From contig NW_017265158.1 in NCBI RefSeq assembly GCF_001638985.1, positions 62,001 to 126,000 on the forward strand: a stretch of DNA of 64,000 bases, written 5' to 3'. The first letter of the stretch is position 1, and the number at the start of each line of letters is the position of its first letter. The notes under the pieces are model-generated. The model had not been told where the DNA came from and searched no databases. It saw nothing but the letters and a program-made list of their open reading frames with translations. A program made the position numbers and the translations under genes. Below, one piece after another: positions 10,953 through 24,646 of the stretch. Source of the DNA: Phycomyces blakesleeanus NRRL 1555(-) (Eukaryota > Mucoromycota > Mucoromycetes > Mucorales > Phycomycetaceae).

Positions 10953-13900
10953 ATGCAAGAAAAACACCATATTTCGGAATTCGGATCTTGCTCAGAAGTC
11001 TACTCGAACAAAACTATTCAAGACGATGAATTAAACAAGAACAAGAAGCAAAAAGAACCAACAGTCGCAATTTGGTCTATGTTTCGATACGCATCTGCTC
11101 TCGACAAATTCATGATCTTTATTGCCTGTATCTGCTCGTTCATCGTTGGCCTGATGCAACCACTTACTATTGTCGTTCTCGGTCTCTTCTTAAAAAAGCT
11201 CCAGAATTCCAAAGACGATGATGCATCAATTCTGGATGTTACTCTGGGAATGATCCTCAATTTTGTTTATATTGGAATCGCGGCTCTAGTTGTATCCTAT
11301 ACCTCAAATGCCCTGTGGGTCCTTAGTGGTGAAAATCAAGCACGTCGAATTCGTCAAATGTACGTCCACGCCATCCTCCGTCAAGACATGGCCTGGTTTG
11401 ACAAGGCTGGTGATGGTTCTCTCAACACCCGTTTAGCCGTTGATACCCAAATGATCCAAGATGGTATTTCAGAAAAATTTGGACTGCTCGTATCAGCAAT
11501 TGCCCAGTTCGTTATCGGATTCATCGTTGCATTTGCTGTCGGTTGGAAGCTAGCTATCATCATGTTGGCTACAATGCCTTTAATGGGTGGAGTCGGAGGT
11601 CTAATGGGATACTACACCACAAGATATACTCTCAAGTCACAAACCGCCTATGCTGAGGCCGGATCTATAGCAGAACAGGTTTTCTCGGGTATTCGTACTG
11701 TCTATGCCTTTTCTCTCCAAAATCGATTTTCTGATCTTTACAACATCAAACTCAAGAACGCAAAGGAAATCGGCGTCAGGCGAGGAATCATATTCGGTGT
11801 CGGTATGGGCGTCTTTATGTTTCTCCTTTTTGCTACATATGGCCTTGCATTCTGGTATGGTGCAAAGCTTGTAATGAGTGGCGAAATGATTGGTCCAATG
11901 GTCATGGTCGTCTTCTTTGCCATGATAATGGGTGCCATGGCCCTTTTGCAACTACCTCCAAACTTTGCTGCCATTACCACAGCAAGTGGCGCCGCATACA
12001 AGATATTCGAAACTATCGAACGCATTCCCGATATTGACGCTGATTCAATTGAAGGTATTCAGCCTCCTAAAATCGTCGGCGATATCGAGTTCAAAGATGT
12101 TCAATTCACTTACCCCACACGCCCCGACGTTCCCATTCTCAAGTGTCTCAATCTCAAGATCCGTTCAGGTCAGACTGTTGCTTTTGTTGGTCCTTCCGGA
12201 TCTGGAAAATCTACTAGTGTCCAGCTTCTTCAACGCTTTTATGACCCCATCAATGGCCAGGTTCTCCTCGATGGTCACAACCTTAAATCCTATAATGTTG
12301 CATGGTTACGCACACAGATTGGCGTTGTTAGCCAAGAGCCTGTTCTGTTCAACATGACTATCGGACAAAACCTTACCATGGGTGCAAATAAGGAGGTTTC
12401 CAAGGAAGAAATGGTCGAAGCCTGCAAGAAAGCCAACTGTCACTCATTTATTTCTGAATTACCCCAAGGCTACAATACTCTTGTTGGTGAACATGGTGGT
12501 ATGTTGTCTGGCGGACAGAAGCAGCGCATTGCCATTGCCCGTGCTATCCTGAAAAATCCGTCGATATTATTACTGGATGAAGTACGCATTAAATAATTAG
12601 CAATCTTATTCATTGTTGAACTCACCAAAGGCATGTCTTTTAGGCTACTTCTGCTCTTGATACCCAATCTGAACGACTAGTCCAGAAGGCGTTAGATGCA
12701 GCTACTGCTAATCGCACTACAATTGTCATTGCCCATCGTCTTTCTACCATTCGCAACGCTGACTTGATTGTTGTTATGAAGCAAGGCGATCTCATCGAAC
12801 AGGGTACTCACAATGAATTGCTTGCCCTTGGTGGTATTTATTCCGAGCTCGTTTCCAAGCAACAAATTGCTACTACCCAAGTTGGGACTACTGATGAAGA
12901 TATTGATGAGGAACTTCTTTTAAAACAAGAAACATTGGCACTCAAAAAGGACCAAGAGGCTCAAAACGAAATGGGCACATTCCTGGAAAAGACTAAATCT
13001 ACTGCACTTTCTAGAATCAGCACCAACATTTCTATCGATGCCTATGAACTCAAGCTTCGCAACGAAAAGGCAAACAAAAAGGCCGTGATGAAACAGTCTG
13101 CACCTGTAAGAAGAGTGGTTGACATGATGCGTCCCGAGTGGCATTTGTTAGCTCTTGGTGTCTGTGGTTCTGCACTTTCTGGTGCTGTCTTTCCTTGCTT
13201 TGCACTCGTCTTTTCTCGTACTATCTCTACACTCACATTCGATGGTAATATTGCTCCAGGACCTTTCCAAGGTGCCAATTTGTATGCCTTTCTCTTTGTT
13301 GTCATTGGTGTCGGTGCATTTTTTGGATTTGCAGGTCAAAATGTGTTTTTCGAACTTGCGGGCGAGCGTTTTACAGAAAGATTCCGGGGGATGATCTTCC
13401 GATCCATGATACGGCAAGAAATTGGGTTTTATGATAATCCTGAAAACAGCCTTGGTGCATTGACTTCGAGATTGGCCATTGACTCCAAAAATGTAAACGA
13501 GATGGTTACCAAAACATGGGGTGATGTTGCGCAGATTATTGTCACTGCAATTACTGGTAAAGTACATGAAAAAAGAAAGCCGACCATTTAATCGATATTT
13601 TACTAAAGCGTTACATTGTATTTATAAAAGGTCTTGCTATTGCTTTTTCTCAGACCTGGACCTTGACTTTAATTATCTGTTGTATGACTCCCTTTATTAT
13701 GGGCGCCACTGCTTACGAGTCTAAGATTCATCGTGGCTTTGAAGATAAAACCAAGAAGGCTAATGAACAAAGTGGCGAGGTAGCTGGCGAAGCTATCAAA
13801 GAGATCCGTACAGTTGCTGCCCTCAACAAGCAATCTTATTTTGAAGACAAATATTTCAAGGCTACAGAACGTCCTCATAAGCTTGCTCAACGCAAGGCTC

Positions 13901-14949
13901 TGACTTCCTCAATTGGCTACGGCCTTCAGCAGGCAATTACGCAGTTCACTTACGCTGTTGCATTCTATGCCGGTATCCGCTTGATGGTCGACAATAAGAT
14001 TGATTTCCTTCAGATGTTTACTGCTACACTTACTATTATGCTTACTTCCCAAGAAGTCGGTCGGGCGAGTGTATTCACAGCCACATTTGCGAAAGCCAAG
14101 TTTTCTGCAATTTCAGCTTTGGAAATTCTTGACCGTGTTCCGGCTATCGACCCTGAACTCGAAGGTATCGAGCCTGCATCTTCTCAGGTTTCTGGTGACA
14201 TTTCGTTTGAAAATATCACTTTCCGCTACCCTGCTCGTCCTGATATATCTATTTTCAACGGTGAATTTAATCTTAAAGGAAAGGCTGGTCAGACTATTGC
14301 TCTTGTTGGTCCTTCCGGGTGTGGCAAGTCTACTACCATCGGTATGTTACAACGCTGGTATGATCCTGTCTCTGGAACTGTCCGTTTTGATGACACCAAC
14401 GTCAAGAACTATTCACTTGGTAATCTTCGCGGTCATATGGCATTGGTCGGGCAGGAACCTGTCTTGTTTGATATGACTATCGGGGAGAATATTCGTTTCG
14501 GTGTCGATGATTCCAAACCTATTACTCAGGTAATGGTTGAAGATGCTTGCCGTGCTGCCAATATCCACACTTTTATTTCTGGCCTTCCTCTTGGTTATGA
14601 TACTCGCGTCGGTGACAAGGGTTCCCAGCTGTCTGGTGGCCAAAAACAGCGTATTGCTATTGCCCGTGCATTGATCCGTAAGCCTCGGTTGCTGCTTCTA
14701 GACGAAGCAACTTCTGCCTTGGATTCAGAGTCAGAGAAGCTTGTACAGGCTGCTATTGATAATATCTTGGAAGAGGGTGGCCGTACTACCATCACCATTG
14801 CTCATCGTTTATCTACAATTCAAGGGGCTGATCTTATCTGTGTTGTCAAGGACGGTCGAGTTGCTGAACAAGGAACACATTGGGAGTTGCTCAAGTTGAA
14901 CGGTGCTTACAGTGCTCTTGTTCACCAGCAGTCCCTTAATTCAAATTAA
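10953..14949 (+). CDS. Full-size ABCB-type (P-glycoprotein-like) ABC exporter
   Basis: ATP-driven multispanning exporter of the MDR/ABCB family, probably in the plasma or vacuolar membrane; the substrate is unknown. Exons 10953-12581, 12644-13556 and 13631-14949 give 1286 residues, the usual full length, in TMD-NBD-TMD-NBD order. NBD1: Walker [10 protein letters not shown] near residue 412, Q-loop VSQEPVLFN, signature [14 protein letters not shown] near 518, Walker [13 protein letters not shown] (split by intron 1). NBD2: GPSGCGKST near 1074, LSGGQKQ near 1181, [15 protein letters not shown] and the H-loop [11 protein letters not shown]1 has the family stretch [17 protein letters not shown] and TMD2 its partner [20 protein letters not shown]. 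Both ATP sites look intact. Intron 2 splits the TMD2 segment [13 protein letters not shown]. Confidence 0.96.
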
Positions 14950-15829
14950 GTACAATATTTTTAAACTATTACTTATACCACTTAGAAGTTCTTTATGTTA
15001 AGCATTTCATGTATTTTCATCGCACCATTTTCCATAGCAATTTTTTATTAACTCATTAATTAGCTTATAAACTCATTATCATCGTTGTCTTTCTTTGTCT
15101 TGTTTGAAATTCACGAGTAATTTATCAAAACAGATCATATAATCTCATTTAAACAAAAAGTCAAAAAAAAAAACCTGGAAATATATAAAGTATAATATCA
15201 TATTATTCAGAGTACAGAATTGCTTTTAATTGGTTATTGATATGATAATCATGAATCTCGTATTATTCAGGGAGGACTTTCTTATGAACAATCCTTCAAA
15301 TACATTAATTACTAAAGAAGTATTATATGCATGGAGTTTAATGTAGAAATAATATTTAAGTTATTACATAGCTTGCTTTGTGCAATTTTATTATAAGAAT
15401 TATTGACAAAGAAAATATAAAGAATACATTTTCAAATGACTTTTTTAATTTTAATTTTTTTTTGAAAACATATAAAAAAAACACTAGTTTGCCAAGATAA
15501 GTTCATTCTGATATCTGTTTCATCTTTAATCAATAATTTCGATCTGCCCGTCCAAGGTCTATTAAATACATTGCAATAATTTTTAGCTTAGAAACAGTTT
15601 GTAGTTAATATTAAATATACTAAAATACAAAATAGCATATGTGTATGCAATATTTTATTTGACATTTGTCTAATAATATTCAAAATGTTTGTCTTGATAT
15701 TTAATAAATAAATAATAGTGTAAAGTCCTTCCAATGCACATATACATATATAAGCATTATAAGGATAATAAGGATAATAACAAATATACTCTGAAATATT
15801 TATCAGTTATTGAAACCATAGCCTTTAGA
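14950..15829. other. Intergenic region between two convergent genes
   Basis: AT-rich DNA between the 3' end of the ABC exporter and the 3' end of the poly(A) polymerase gene. I see no gene or structured element. Confidence 0.7.
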
Positions 15830-17433
15830 TCAGTCTGCTTTGTGTGCTCTCTTCGATGAACTTGCGATGTCGCTTTCTGTTGATCTCGAACGTTTCCTCT
15901 TTTTATTATCTGAGCTATCATGTTTTGATGATCTCGAGACATATTTTGAGTGCGATGGTGGTGTTGTTTCACGCTCACGTTTGCGATTGTAGTCTCTGTC
16001 CCAAGGCTTCCTATCGTTGTAGCTGTCGGTAGCATCTTCATCATCCTCCGTATGATCGACGTATTTAATGGTCCGTTCCTTAATTTCATATTTTTTCCCT
16101 TCTGGACGTGGATCTCTGGGGTTGTGAGGTATGACCTTTATTATTGAAGAGAGTATTGACTCAGGTTCATCTGTGCTGGCTGTGTCTATTCGGGTTAAAA
16201 GAGTATTATAGATTTCTGTAATAGAAAATATGGTTTCTCTGATTCTAGATGAGCTACGCGCAACGTTCGTGTTTTCCACATCGGGATCTAGAACAATAAT
16301 AACTTCTTCATTTTGAAGACGAGGCATATAATTTTCAGATTTTGGGTAGATTTTTCCATCCTCATTCATATCCAGGCACATGTTCTTAAAATCAAAAGTG
16401 CTGTAAAAGTGAAGAAATCCAATCAATAGGTCGGAATAATAGGTTGGAGTACTTTTCTTGACATTTTCTGGTTTGTGGGTCTGTTAAGTATGTTAAAGTT
16501 CGAAGTTTGATTGAATAGACTGGAAATTTTGAGCAAGTTACCTTTATGTATGCAACAATCAGACAAATAATAGTGTAGCTTGCGAAACCACTGTTTTTTG
16601 AGGACATGAGTTCAAATGATCTCATATATTCAAGCTTTGAAGAGGAAAAGGCGTGCTTGAGAGTTAAAAATATGGGCTTGAGTTCAGGAAGTTCAGCAAG
16701 CCATTTAACAGTACGGTCAGAGCTGAAACACGGATTATTGACGGTCAAATCCAAAGATGTACCAAGACGCTTGTCATCAATGGTTAGTACGGGAATCTGT
16801 TCCGTAAGGATATTAGTATTTGTGGATACTATATGCTTATTTCATATATAGTATAGTATAACATAGTTACTATACTATATTGTAAATGTTGGCTTACGCG
16901 TGCAGAGCGAATAAACAGCAGTTCATTCCAATCGTAAGACATTCTCATTAATTCTTTTCTAATACGGCCGAGAACTCTTCTTGCATCTCCAGAATCTTGG
17001 TAGGTTGTCACATTAATGTCAACATCACTTTTTAAATATACATAAAATTAAAAAATTCAATAGAACTCTAATGAGTAGAATTCTTTGTTTCTCTTTTTGT
17101 AATTCTTGTGTACCTTCCAGGCAAAAGGAGGCCAGTGACATAAGAACCGAACGGTTCAAATTTAGTGTCTCGATAATAGGCAGATTCTACAGCGCCTTTG
17201 GCAGTCTTTATAAGGATTTCTCTATCTTTCTGTTCGCGCTTGGTAGGAGCAATGTAGTTTGTGAATGCAAGGATCTCCTTTGAGAGTCTGTGATTATATC
17301 AGTACATGTATGCGTGACTGTGGGATGTCTAAAGATGTGAGATGAAGAGATAGATAATAGAAACAAATATTTACCTCTCCTTTTTGTCTTTAATGCCAAG
17401 TATCTCGGAATTAGCCCAAGGTGAAGTAGACAT
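15830..17433 (-). CDS. Non-canonical poly(A) polymerase (Trf4/PAPD5 family)
   Basis: Nucleotidyltransferase that adds oligo(A) tails to nuclear RNAs, in yeast within the TRAMP complex. Exons 17433-17375, 17287-17114, 17027-16898, 16796-16542 and 16480-15830 give 422 residues. Catalytic core: FGSYVTGLLLPGSDVDINV with the metal-binding pair Asp79/Asp81, and the third Asp137 in LGTSLDLTVNN. LKPIFLTLKHAF and the SYTIICLIVAYI helix follow, then the PAP-associated segment DLLIGFLHFYSTFDF. All three carboxylates are present. The C-terminal 110 residues are Arg/Ser/Lys-rich with DEDATD acidic spots and likely bind RNA or partners. The N-terminus is very short (about 60 residues before FGS), unlike the long N-termini of yeast Trf4/5. 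A Cid1-type terminal uridylyltransferase is a less likely alternative. Confidence 0.9.
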
Positions 17434-17959
17434 TTTGAAATGATCGATACCTAAAATAAGAATGTTGCAATCAGTAGATTACAATTCTACAAAAGTGTTA
17501 ATTAAAATCCAGTCACGTTCTCAATTCGTATTAATTTTTATAGAATTGTAGATACAATAAACAATGTCTTTGTAATGATATCGACGCAAAAAGAAGTATA
17601 GATACAATCGGTGTATTACACATTTTCTCATCTATAATTAAAATAAGTGCATTCACAGTAAAAACTAATGAGTGATTGGATCAGGCACAAAATTTGTCAT
17701 TTTTTTTGTAAAGCATCATGAAGACGTTGCTTTCTCTATGAACCTACTCTGATCCCCTAATCAAATAAAATAAAAGCAAAAAAGGGTTCTGCCACTTATT
17801 GGTACCATAAAACCCAAAAGTCAATATTTGAATGCATTAATGAGGGGCCGAACTATAAGTAAATTAGAAAGATCATGTTATATATGGAGAGATCTCATAG
17901 CCCTTGACATTCTGAAGAATAATATTGATGTTACAAAGCCTTCAGAAATAAAGGTGTTT
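17434..17959. other. Intergenic region upstream of the poly(A) polymerase gene
   Basis: Contains the poly(A) polymerase promoter side and AT-rich DNA. No gene seen. Confidence 0.6.
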
Positions 17960-18880
17960 TCGAGACATCATCATATCTACAGAAAAAACTGAAGATTACC
18001 AAGAAATCACAAGCTGCTGTGGTGCTATCTTTTCATAAAAAACTATTTATGTTAAGTACAGTTCAGAAACATATATTAGTAAATGTGGGAATTTCTATAT
18101 CTCTAACCACATTTCGCAAGGACATTGACGTTCTTGGTTTCGTCTCTCATCCATCAGCTCATAAGGAGGGTTTGAGTGAAAAAAAAACGCGCCCACTAAC
18201 ACAAAGAAGCCTTACTAAAGCGGTGCCTCAACAAGATGATCTGAACGGTTGAGTAGTGAGGATCGATTGTCTTGTAAGATAAGTCAAGGTTTTCAGTAGT
18301 CGGAAATAATGGAAGGAACAGGGCCATCAAGAAGAAATATAAGATATACAGAAAGAACGATCTTGCCGATACATGCAAGTTTGAAAAATATTCTGTCATG
18401 TTTTGGGGTTGTTCATGTGGAGGGAGAATCTTGTACTTTTAGTGGCATTAAAAGGAAACATTGACCAGGACAGGTACGTTGACTGTTTGGCCCATCATTT
18501 TCTTTCTTGGTACAAGGAACTGTTCACAGACAATGTCAAAAGTTTTTGTTTCAAGAGAATGGTGTAACATGTAACACAGGCGCTTATGCCACAGGGTATA
18601 AGAAAGAGAGTCATTTGTTGAAGAGCGTCGACTTTTGCGCTTCCCAGAGCCCGAACCTCAATTCTATTAAGCAAAAATAAACTCATATTACATAGAAACT
18701 TCACAATAATCAAGAAAGAGCAACGCAAGTGAATGAACTTTAAGTGGTAGTCCATAAAAGATGGTTAGATATACCACTTCAAGTTCTGAAGACTTTAGTG
18801 GCCAGCATACCAATAGACTTAAAGAAGCAATTGCTAAGGTGGTAGAGCAACTAGCTACTAGAAATTCACGCCTTTTCTAT
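17960..18880 (+). pseudogene. Degenerate Tc1/mariner-family transposase relic
   Basis: Translation in shifting plus-strand frames recovers successive parts of a Tc1/mariner transposase. A helix-turn-helix-like part (KITKKSQAAVV, near 17990) is followed by ISLTTFRKDIDVLGF (18090), DKSRFSVVGNNGRNRAIKKK (18275) and SVMFWGCSCGG (18395). LKGNIDQDRYVDCLAHHFL (18450), QENGVTCNTGAYATGYKKES (18550), ASQSPNLNSIK (18645) and KRWLDIPLQVLKTL (18765) complete the order. This matches the family order, including SDES.FS, DNAPCHTA and QSPDLNPIE landmarks. The final acidic residue of the DDE triad reads as Lys here, and there are stops and frameshifts, so it is dead. I did not find clear terminal repeats. Confidence 0.8.
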
Positions 18881-19946
18881 TTAATATATATCGAATCTTA
18901 TTCTTTCCAAATTTCTGTTTATTCTAGGCACATATTATTATTAAAATTACTGAAAATAAAATAGTTTTTATAATAGAGATATTGTCGAGTGGGAATGGCA
19001 AAAAATTGCCAATTCTTGTGTTAAGCCGCAAATTAATGTCCAATTATTGTTTAACAATTTTTGTCGTGGAGGGCATTTCGTGATGATTTGAGGCAAAAAT
19101 TTAGGGCAATCCCCAAATCTTCGCTCTAAATTATTACTTAATTTCTAGTAAAAATTCAGTTTGATTTTCCCCCTTCAAAACGGAACGTACGATATCCAAG
19201 TATCTTTTATATATAATTACTTAATAATGTAAGCCTCGGAAAGCCAAGTTTATTAAGATTCATTTTCTTTACATTTTTTAGTATTGCTGTTTTCATAGCA
19301 TAAATCCTCACAGCCGTGCCTGAATTATATATATATATATTTGATTGGGTTTTACAAATAATTATTTTTTAGCAGTCTTGAAATCATCGCAACTCAACAC
19401 CTTCTCTCATACTGAAAATCCGTATTGTTGGAGACCAAGGGTGATTTATTTATCATGTTACTTTTAATCGAATACATATATATAAGTTCTTGCTATAAGA
19501 ATAACTATTTCTTCAGTATATTTGGTATATTTTTATTTTAAGCTTAAATGAGACTTTTCTCGAAGGTGTGGCAGGTTTAAACAAGATTGTGTGTTGAAGC
19601 ACTCAGCATACGTTATCTAGGGAAATTGGTTTTGTATTTCAAAATCCCTTTTGATTGGAAAAAGTAAAGCCTACGACAGTTCCATTATTTGTTTGTGGTT
19701 ATTATCTCTGAAAAGAAAAACTGGTTATTAGCCTGAATTTGATAATTGCAAGAGTCTCTATATCTGAAAAAGAAAACCCCTTATCATGGTATATAAGCCT
19801 ATGACCTGCGAATGATGACAACTTCTTCACTATTCCTGTGACGTACATGTGTTTCAAGAGGTTGATATCATGTGACCCACATAGCACACAAAAATGAAGA
19901 ATCCCAGTGAGAATGTCTTTGTATCTTCTCACGCAATCGCTATATT
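18881..19946. other. Intergenic region upstream of NPC1
   Basis: AT-rich with no supportable gene. A short minus-strand open frame at 19702-19932 has no recognisable domain. Confidence 0.6.
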
Positions 19947-22900
19947 ATGAAACTACATTTATTCCCACTATACATGTGGGCCTTTTGGCTGGCCACCCAA
20001 GCAGTGGTTGCCGTTCACGAGCCAGGTTATTGTGCCATGTATGGCAATTGCCCTGATACAAGATTTTCCACTCTTCCGTGTGTCTCTGATGAGCCTGCTA
20101 AACAACCCACCGGTTCATTTCAGCAGCTATTGATAAACACATGTGGCGCAGAGTATGCTTCAACTGCAGCATGCTGTAGCGAGGAACAACTTAACGACCT
20201 TATTGAACAAGTCAAACGAGCGGAGCCTATCATGTCATCTTGTCCTGCATGCTGGACAAATTTTTTGTCCTTTTGGTGCACATTTACATGCTCTCCTAAT
20301 CAGTCTACGATGGTGAACATTACTTCCAGCAGGGATGGAATGGTTACCCAAGCTGATTATTGGGTAGGCGACGGGTTTGGCTCACAATTCTATGACAGTT
20401 GCAAGGATATTAAATTTGGGGCGAGCAATGGCTATGCAATGGACTTTATTGGAGGCGGTGCCCAAAACTGGCATGACATGGTTACTTACATGGGAATGAA
20501 GCGCCCAGCACTCGGTAGTCCCTTCCAGATAGACTTTCCGGTTGGTGAACCTACAGATGGGATGGAGTTCAACAATGCAAAAGGACGCGACTGCAATGAC
20601 CCAGATTTAGCATACAGATGCGCTTGTGTGGATTGTGAAAAGACGTGTCCAGTATTACCACCAACTCCCGGAGAGGTGCCCGAGTGCAAAATAGGATTAT
20701 TATCGTGTTGGAGCTTTAGCATGGTCTTAATATACGCATTTATACTTCTCATATCATTGGGTACCTTGTTACGACAGAATCATCGATTGCAGGCGTGGTT
20801 TGAGAACTGGGGTGAATCTTTGTGGAACAGAGGTGGATCTGGTGGAGTATACGAGCGTCTAGCGATGGAAGATGGGAATGAAGATGAAGAAAACGAGAGA
20901 TTACTGGATCCCGATACTGAACTTAATCGATACTGGCTTAATGGAAAACTTCAAAGCTGGTTTTATTACCAAGGTCTCTTGTGCGCTCGCAACCCTTATA
21001 CCGTTATCATTCTTAGCCTGTTGGCAGTTACTTTGTGCTCTTTGGGATGGCAAAAATTCGCACTCGAGAGAGATCCTGTCCATCTCTGGGTATCACCTTC
21101 TTCGACTGCTCTCGCCCAAAAAACCCATTTTGACACCAACTTTACGCCTTTCTATCGCACCACTCAAATATTCCTTGTTAGTGAATCTGACGAAATCTTG
21201 ACATCAGACCATCTAGAGAGTTTATTTGCACTAGAAAATACCATTAAAGATGCGCAAACCGAAACAGGACACTACACATTCCAGGATGTTTGTTTCCGCC
21301 CCACTGGTGACGTTTGCATTCTTCAATCAGTAACAGGCTATTGGGGAGGTGACATTGATCAGTTTGATCCAGAAACTTTTGAAGACGACCTTAGCCTTTG
21401 TACATCACAACCATCATTATGTCTTCCAGAGTTCCAATTGCCACTCAAGCCCCAAATGGTACTCGGTGGATACAAAGGGAATGAATATCTCAAAGCCAAG
21501 GCAATGATTGTGACATTTGTTTTGACAAACTCCCTCGACCCTGCAGAGACTGCAAAATCCGAAGAATGGGAACGCTTTATTCTTAGTACCATTTTAGCAA
21601 ATGTAAATGATCAACCTGAATGGAAGGGAGTCAATATTAGTTACTCTACCGAAAGTTCTCTTGAAACCGAGCTCAACAAGTCTAGCAACACCGACGCAAA
21701 AACTGTTTTGTTGAGTTATATTGTCATGTTCCTTTATGCTTCGATTGCCCTGGGTAGATTTGCGTCTTTGAATCCACGCCGCCTGGTGGTTGATTCAAAA
21801 TTCAGTCTGGCTATTTGTGGCATCCTCATCGTTTTATTCTCTGTTTCAAGTGCGGTTGGTATATTTTCTCTAACAGGCAAGAAGATTACTCTTATTATTG
21901 CCGAGGTTATTCCTTTCCTTGTGCTCGCGGTGGGCGTGGATAACATCTTTATACTCTGTCATGAATACGAGCGTCGCCTGCAGCTCAAGACCGAGGAGAC
22001 AATCGAGGAAAGAGCAGCAAAGACTCTAGGAAAGATGGGACCAAGTATTCTGCTGAGTTCTCTTAGTGAGACAATTGCGTTTGGTCTTGGCACATTGGTG
22101 ACCATGCCAGCTGTTAGCAGTTTTGCAATTGTGGCCTCTCTGGCCGTATTTGTGGATTTCTTGCTGCAAGTAACATGCTTTGTATCTTGTATGGTGCTTG
22201 ATGCTCGTCGAACAGAGGTATGTAGATAAATAATATTTTCGAAACTAGATAATAATTTATGCAAGAAAACTTTAATAGAACAAACGCATTGACTGTATAC
22301 CATGTATAAGTGTGAACGCACCACCAGCTCTCGAGAAAGAAGGATGGTTAGAGTGGTTCACAAATAATTATTATGTGCCGACTATATTACACCCTAAGTT
22401 ACGCTATCCCATATGTCTTACTTTCCTCGGTCTATTTATGTTTTGCCTGGCTTTGGTTCCCCAGTTACCACTTGGTCTTGACCAACGTATTGCTCTGCCG
22501 TCAGACTCATATCTTGTAAATTACTTTAACGATTTGAGCAATTACTTTAATGTTGGCCCTCCGGTATATTTTGTTATCCAAGGGAATCTGACCGATCGAA
22601 CGGTACAGAAGAAGGTCTGCGGCCGATTCTCTGTATGTGATGAACACTCTGTGGCAAATGTGCTGGAGCAAGAACGCAAGCGACCTGAGACGTCTTATAT
22701 TGGAGAGCCGACGAGTGTGTGGATCGATGATTTCCTCTACTGGCTAAGTCCAAACCTTGGCTGTTGTCGTTTCAAAAAAGAGTCGATTAAGAAACAATCA
22801 CCTGTTAAGTTGTCTCCTTTAATGTCATCTTTTAATAAATCTCAACGAGAGATGTGCGGAGAATGGGACGATGAAGACAATTGTGAAGACTGTAAAGCGG

Positions 22901-24184
22901 ATTGGCAGGCAAACATGGAGACTCTTCCAGAAGGAGAGCAATTTATGGAACTGTATAATTTATGGATTTCTCGAGTACCTGACGAAAGTTGCCCTTTGGC
23001 CGGAAAAGCTGCTTATGGGGATGCTATTGTAGCCAGTCCTGACCAAATTTCCATCAAAACCTCGCATTTCCGAACCTATCACACTCCCTTGCGAACTCAG
23101 GATGATTTTATTGAGGCCTACGGATCAGCTCGTCGGATCGCCAAAGATCTCCAGGAAGAGCTTGGTTTGGAGGTTTATCCTTACTCGGTGTTCTATATTT
23201 TCTTTGAGCAGTATACATATATTGTCACTATGGCCGTTCAATTACTTACTCTTGCTATACTGTCTATCTTTGTGGTGACTAGTACACTACTGGGAAGCAT
23301 AAGATCTGGACTGCTGGTGATGTTGGTAGTGATAATGATTTTAATAGATGTTATCGGTGCGATGACTATTTGGGATATTAGTTTGAACGCAGTCAGCCTG
23401 GTTAATCTGGTAATTTGCGTGGGCATTAGTGTGGAGTTTTGCTGCCATATTGCTCGTGGATTCATGGTGTCTCGAGGTACACTAGAAGAAAGAGCTGGCA
23501 AGAGTATGGTTGACATTGGCAGTTCAGTAAGTCGGTTGAGAATTGATTGATTGTTTGTGTGTGTGTGCGTGTGTGTGCGTGTGTGTGCGTGTGTGTGCGT
23601 GTGTGTGCGTGTGTGTGCGTGTGTGTGCGTTTTTTGTGTTTTGTGTTTTGTGTTTTGTGCATCTATGCATCTGTGTGTCTGTGTAACTGTACAAGCTCAT
23701 CTGGCTCATGAAATAATCTCAATAGGTATTTTGCGGCATTACACTAACCAAGTTTGCCGGCATTGTCGTGCTGGCTTTTACGCGGTCCAAGATTTTCGAA
23801 GTGTACTACTTCCGAATGTGTAAGCCAAAAAAAAAAAAAGAGAGAGAATCCACTTTGATTGATTGCCTACTTATATATGATGAAATATGGGTTTTTTGTC
23901 CTGAATTAGATTTGTTGATTGTTATCTTGGGTGCTCTTCATGGCTTGGTGCTTCTACCAGTATTACTAAGTTTGGTTGGCGGAGAAGGCATGGGCATGGT
24001 ATCTGATTTCGACGAAGATGGATTTGAATGGTCTGCTGGGTCGCCTTCATGGCCTGGGCTAGGGGGAAACCATCGTAATTTATTAGCAGATGATAATGCA
24101 AGTCTTGACCAGGTCCTGATCACAGACATGCCTGAGGTGGGTCGATTGGACAGCACCCGGTCCGTTGTGGCCGATGATTCATAA
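19947..24184 (+). CDS. NPC1-type intracellular sterol transporter (Ncr1/Niemann-Pick C1)
   Basis: Polytopic late-endosomal/vacuolar membrane protein that moves sterols from the lumen into the membrane. Exons 19947-22217, 22279-23526, 23726-23819 and 23910-24184 give 1295 residues (human NPC1 1278, yeast Ncr1p 1170). Signal peptide at about 1-22, then the Cys-rich sterol-binding N-terminal domain ([30 protein letters not shown]). A Patched-like lumenal domain follows, then a sterol-sensing domain beginning near residue 590 ([16 protein letters not shown]) with [15 protein letters not shown], and [12 protein letters not shown] at the start of exon 2. The C-terminal half repeats the pattern, with MGSSV-like [17 protein letters not shown] across intron 2 and [15 protein letters not shown]. 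The tail is acidic. Intron 2 carries a GT-rich 10-bp minisatellite. Confidence 0.96.
23553..23630. repeat. 10-bp GT-rich minisatellite in an NPC1 intron
   Basis: About seven or eight copies of GTGTGTGTGC between the donor at 23527 and the acceptor at 23725, followed by TTTTGTG repeats. It makes a spurious open frame in both orientations. Confidence 0.9.
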
Positions 24185-24614
24185 AGATATCCTTTTTTCT
24201 CTTGCAAACGACTGTATATTATTAATAGCTAGCAAAGAAAAAAAAGTATGAAGAAACTTACTCTTAAATAATGTTTAACACATAAAGACTCCCCTTTTTG
24301 CTCTAATGAAAAACACAGTACATACACTTCTTGATCTTATTGATAAAGGAAAAGTGCCCCTCTTGATTCCTACTTTTATGGTATGGAATAAATATTGAAA
24401 ATCCGATCTAATGAAGCAGTTCCCGGGTTGAACCGTAATTCTCTTGATTGATTATTGAAAGAAAAGATATTTTGAAGACGTTGAGCTTTAAGATGAGCCG
24501 CCAAGGTATTGGTAAAGGAAATTCATCAGAATGTATGTGTGTTGTCAAGAATATTTTGTTTTCGGATGTGGAGTTTGATATCATCAAAGCACATCAAAGC
24601 ACATACACACACAA

Positions 24615-24646
<32 letters not shown>

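Noticed and set aside
11637..12357. Long frames on both strands inside the ABC exporter
   Set aside because: Shadows of the exporter coding frame; no domains.
18019..18252. 77-residue frame as an independent gene
   Set aside because: Its peptide is part of the degenerate Tc1/mariner transposase.
23462..23823. Val/Cys and His/Thr-rich frames over 23.5-23.7 kb
   Set aside because: Translations of the GT-rich intron minisatellite of NPC1.
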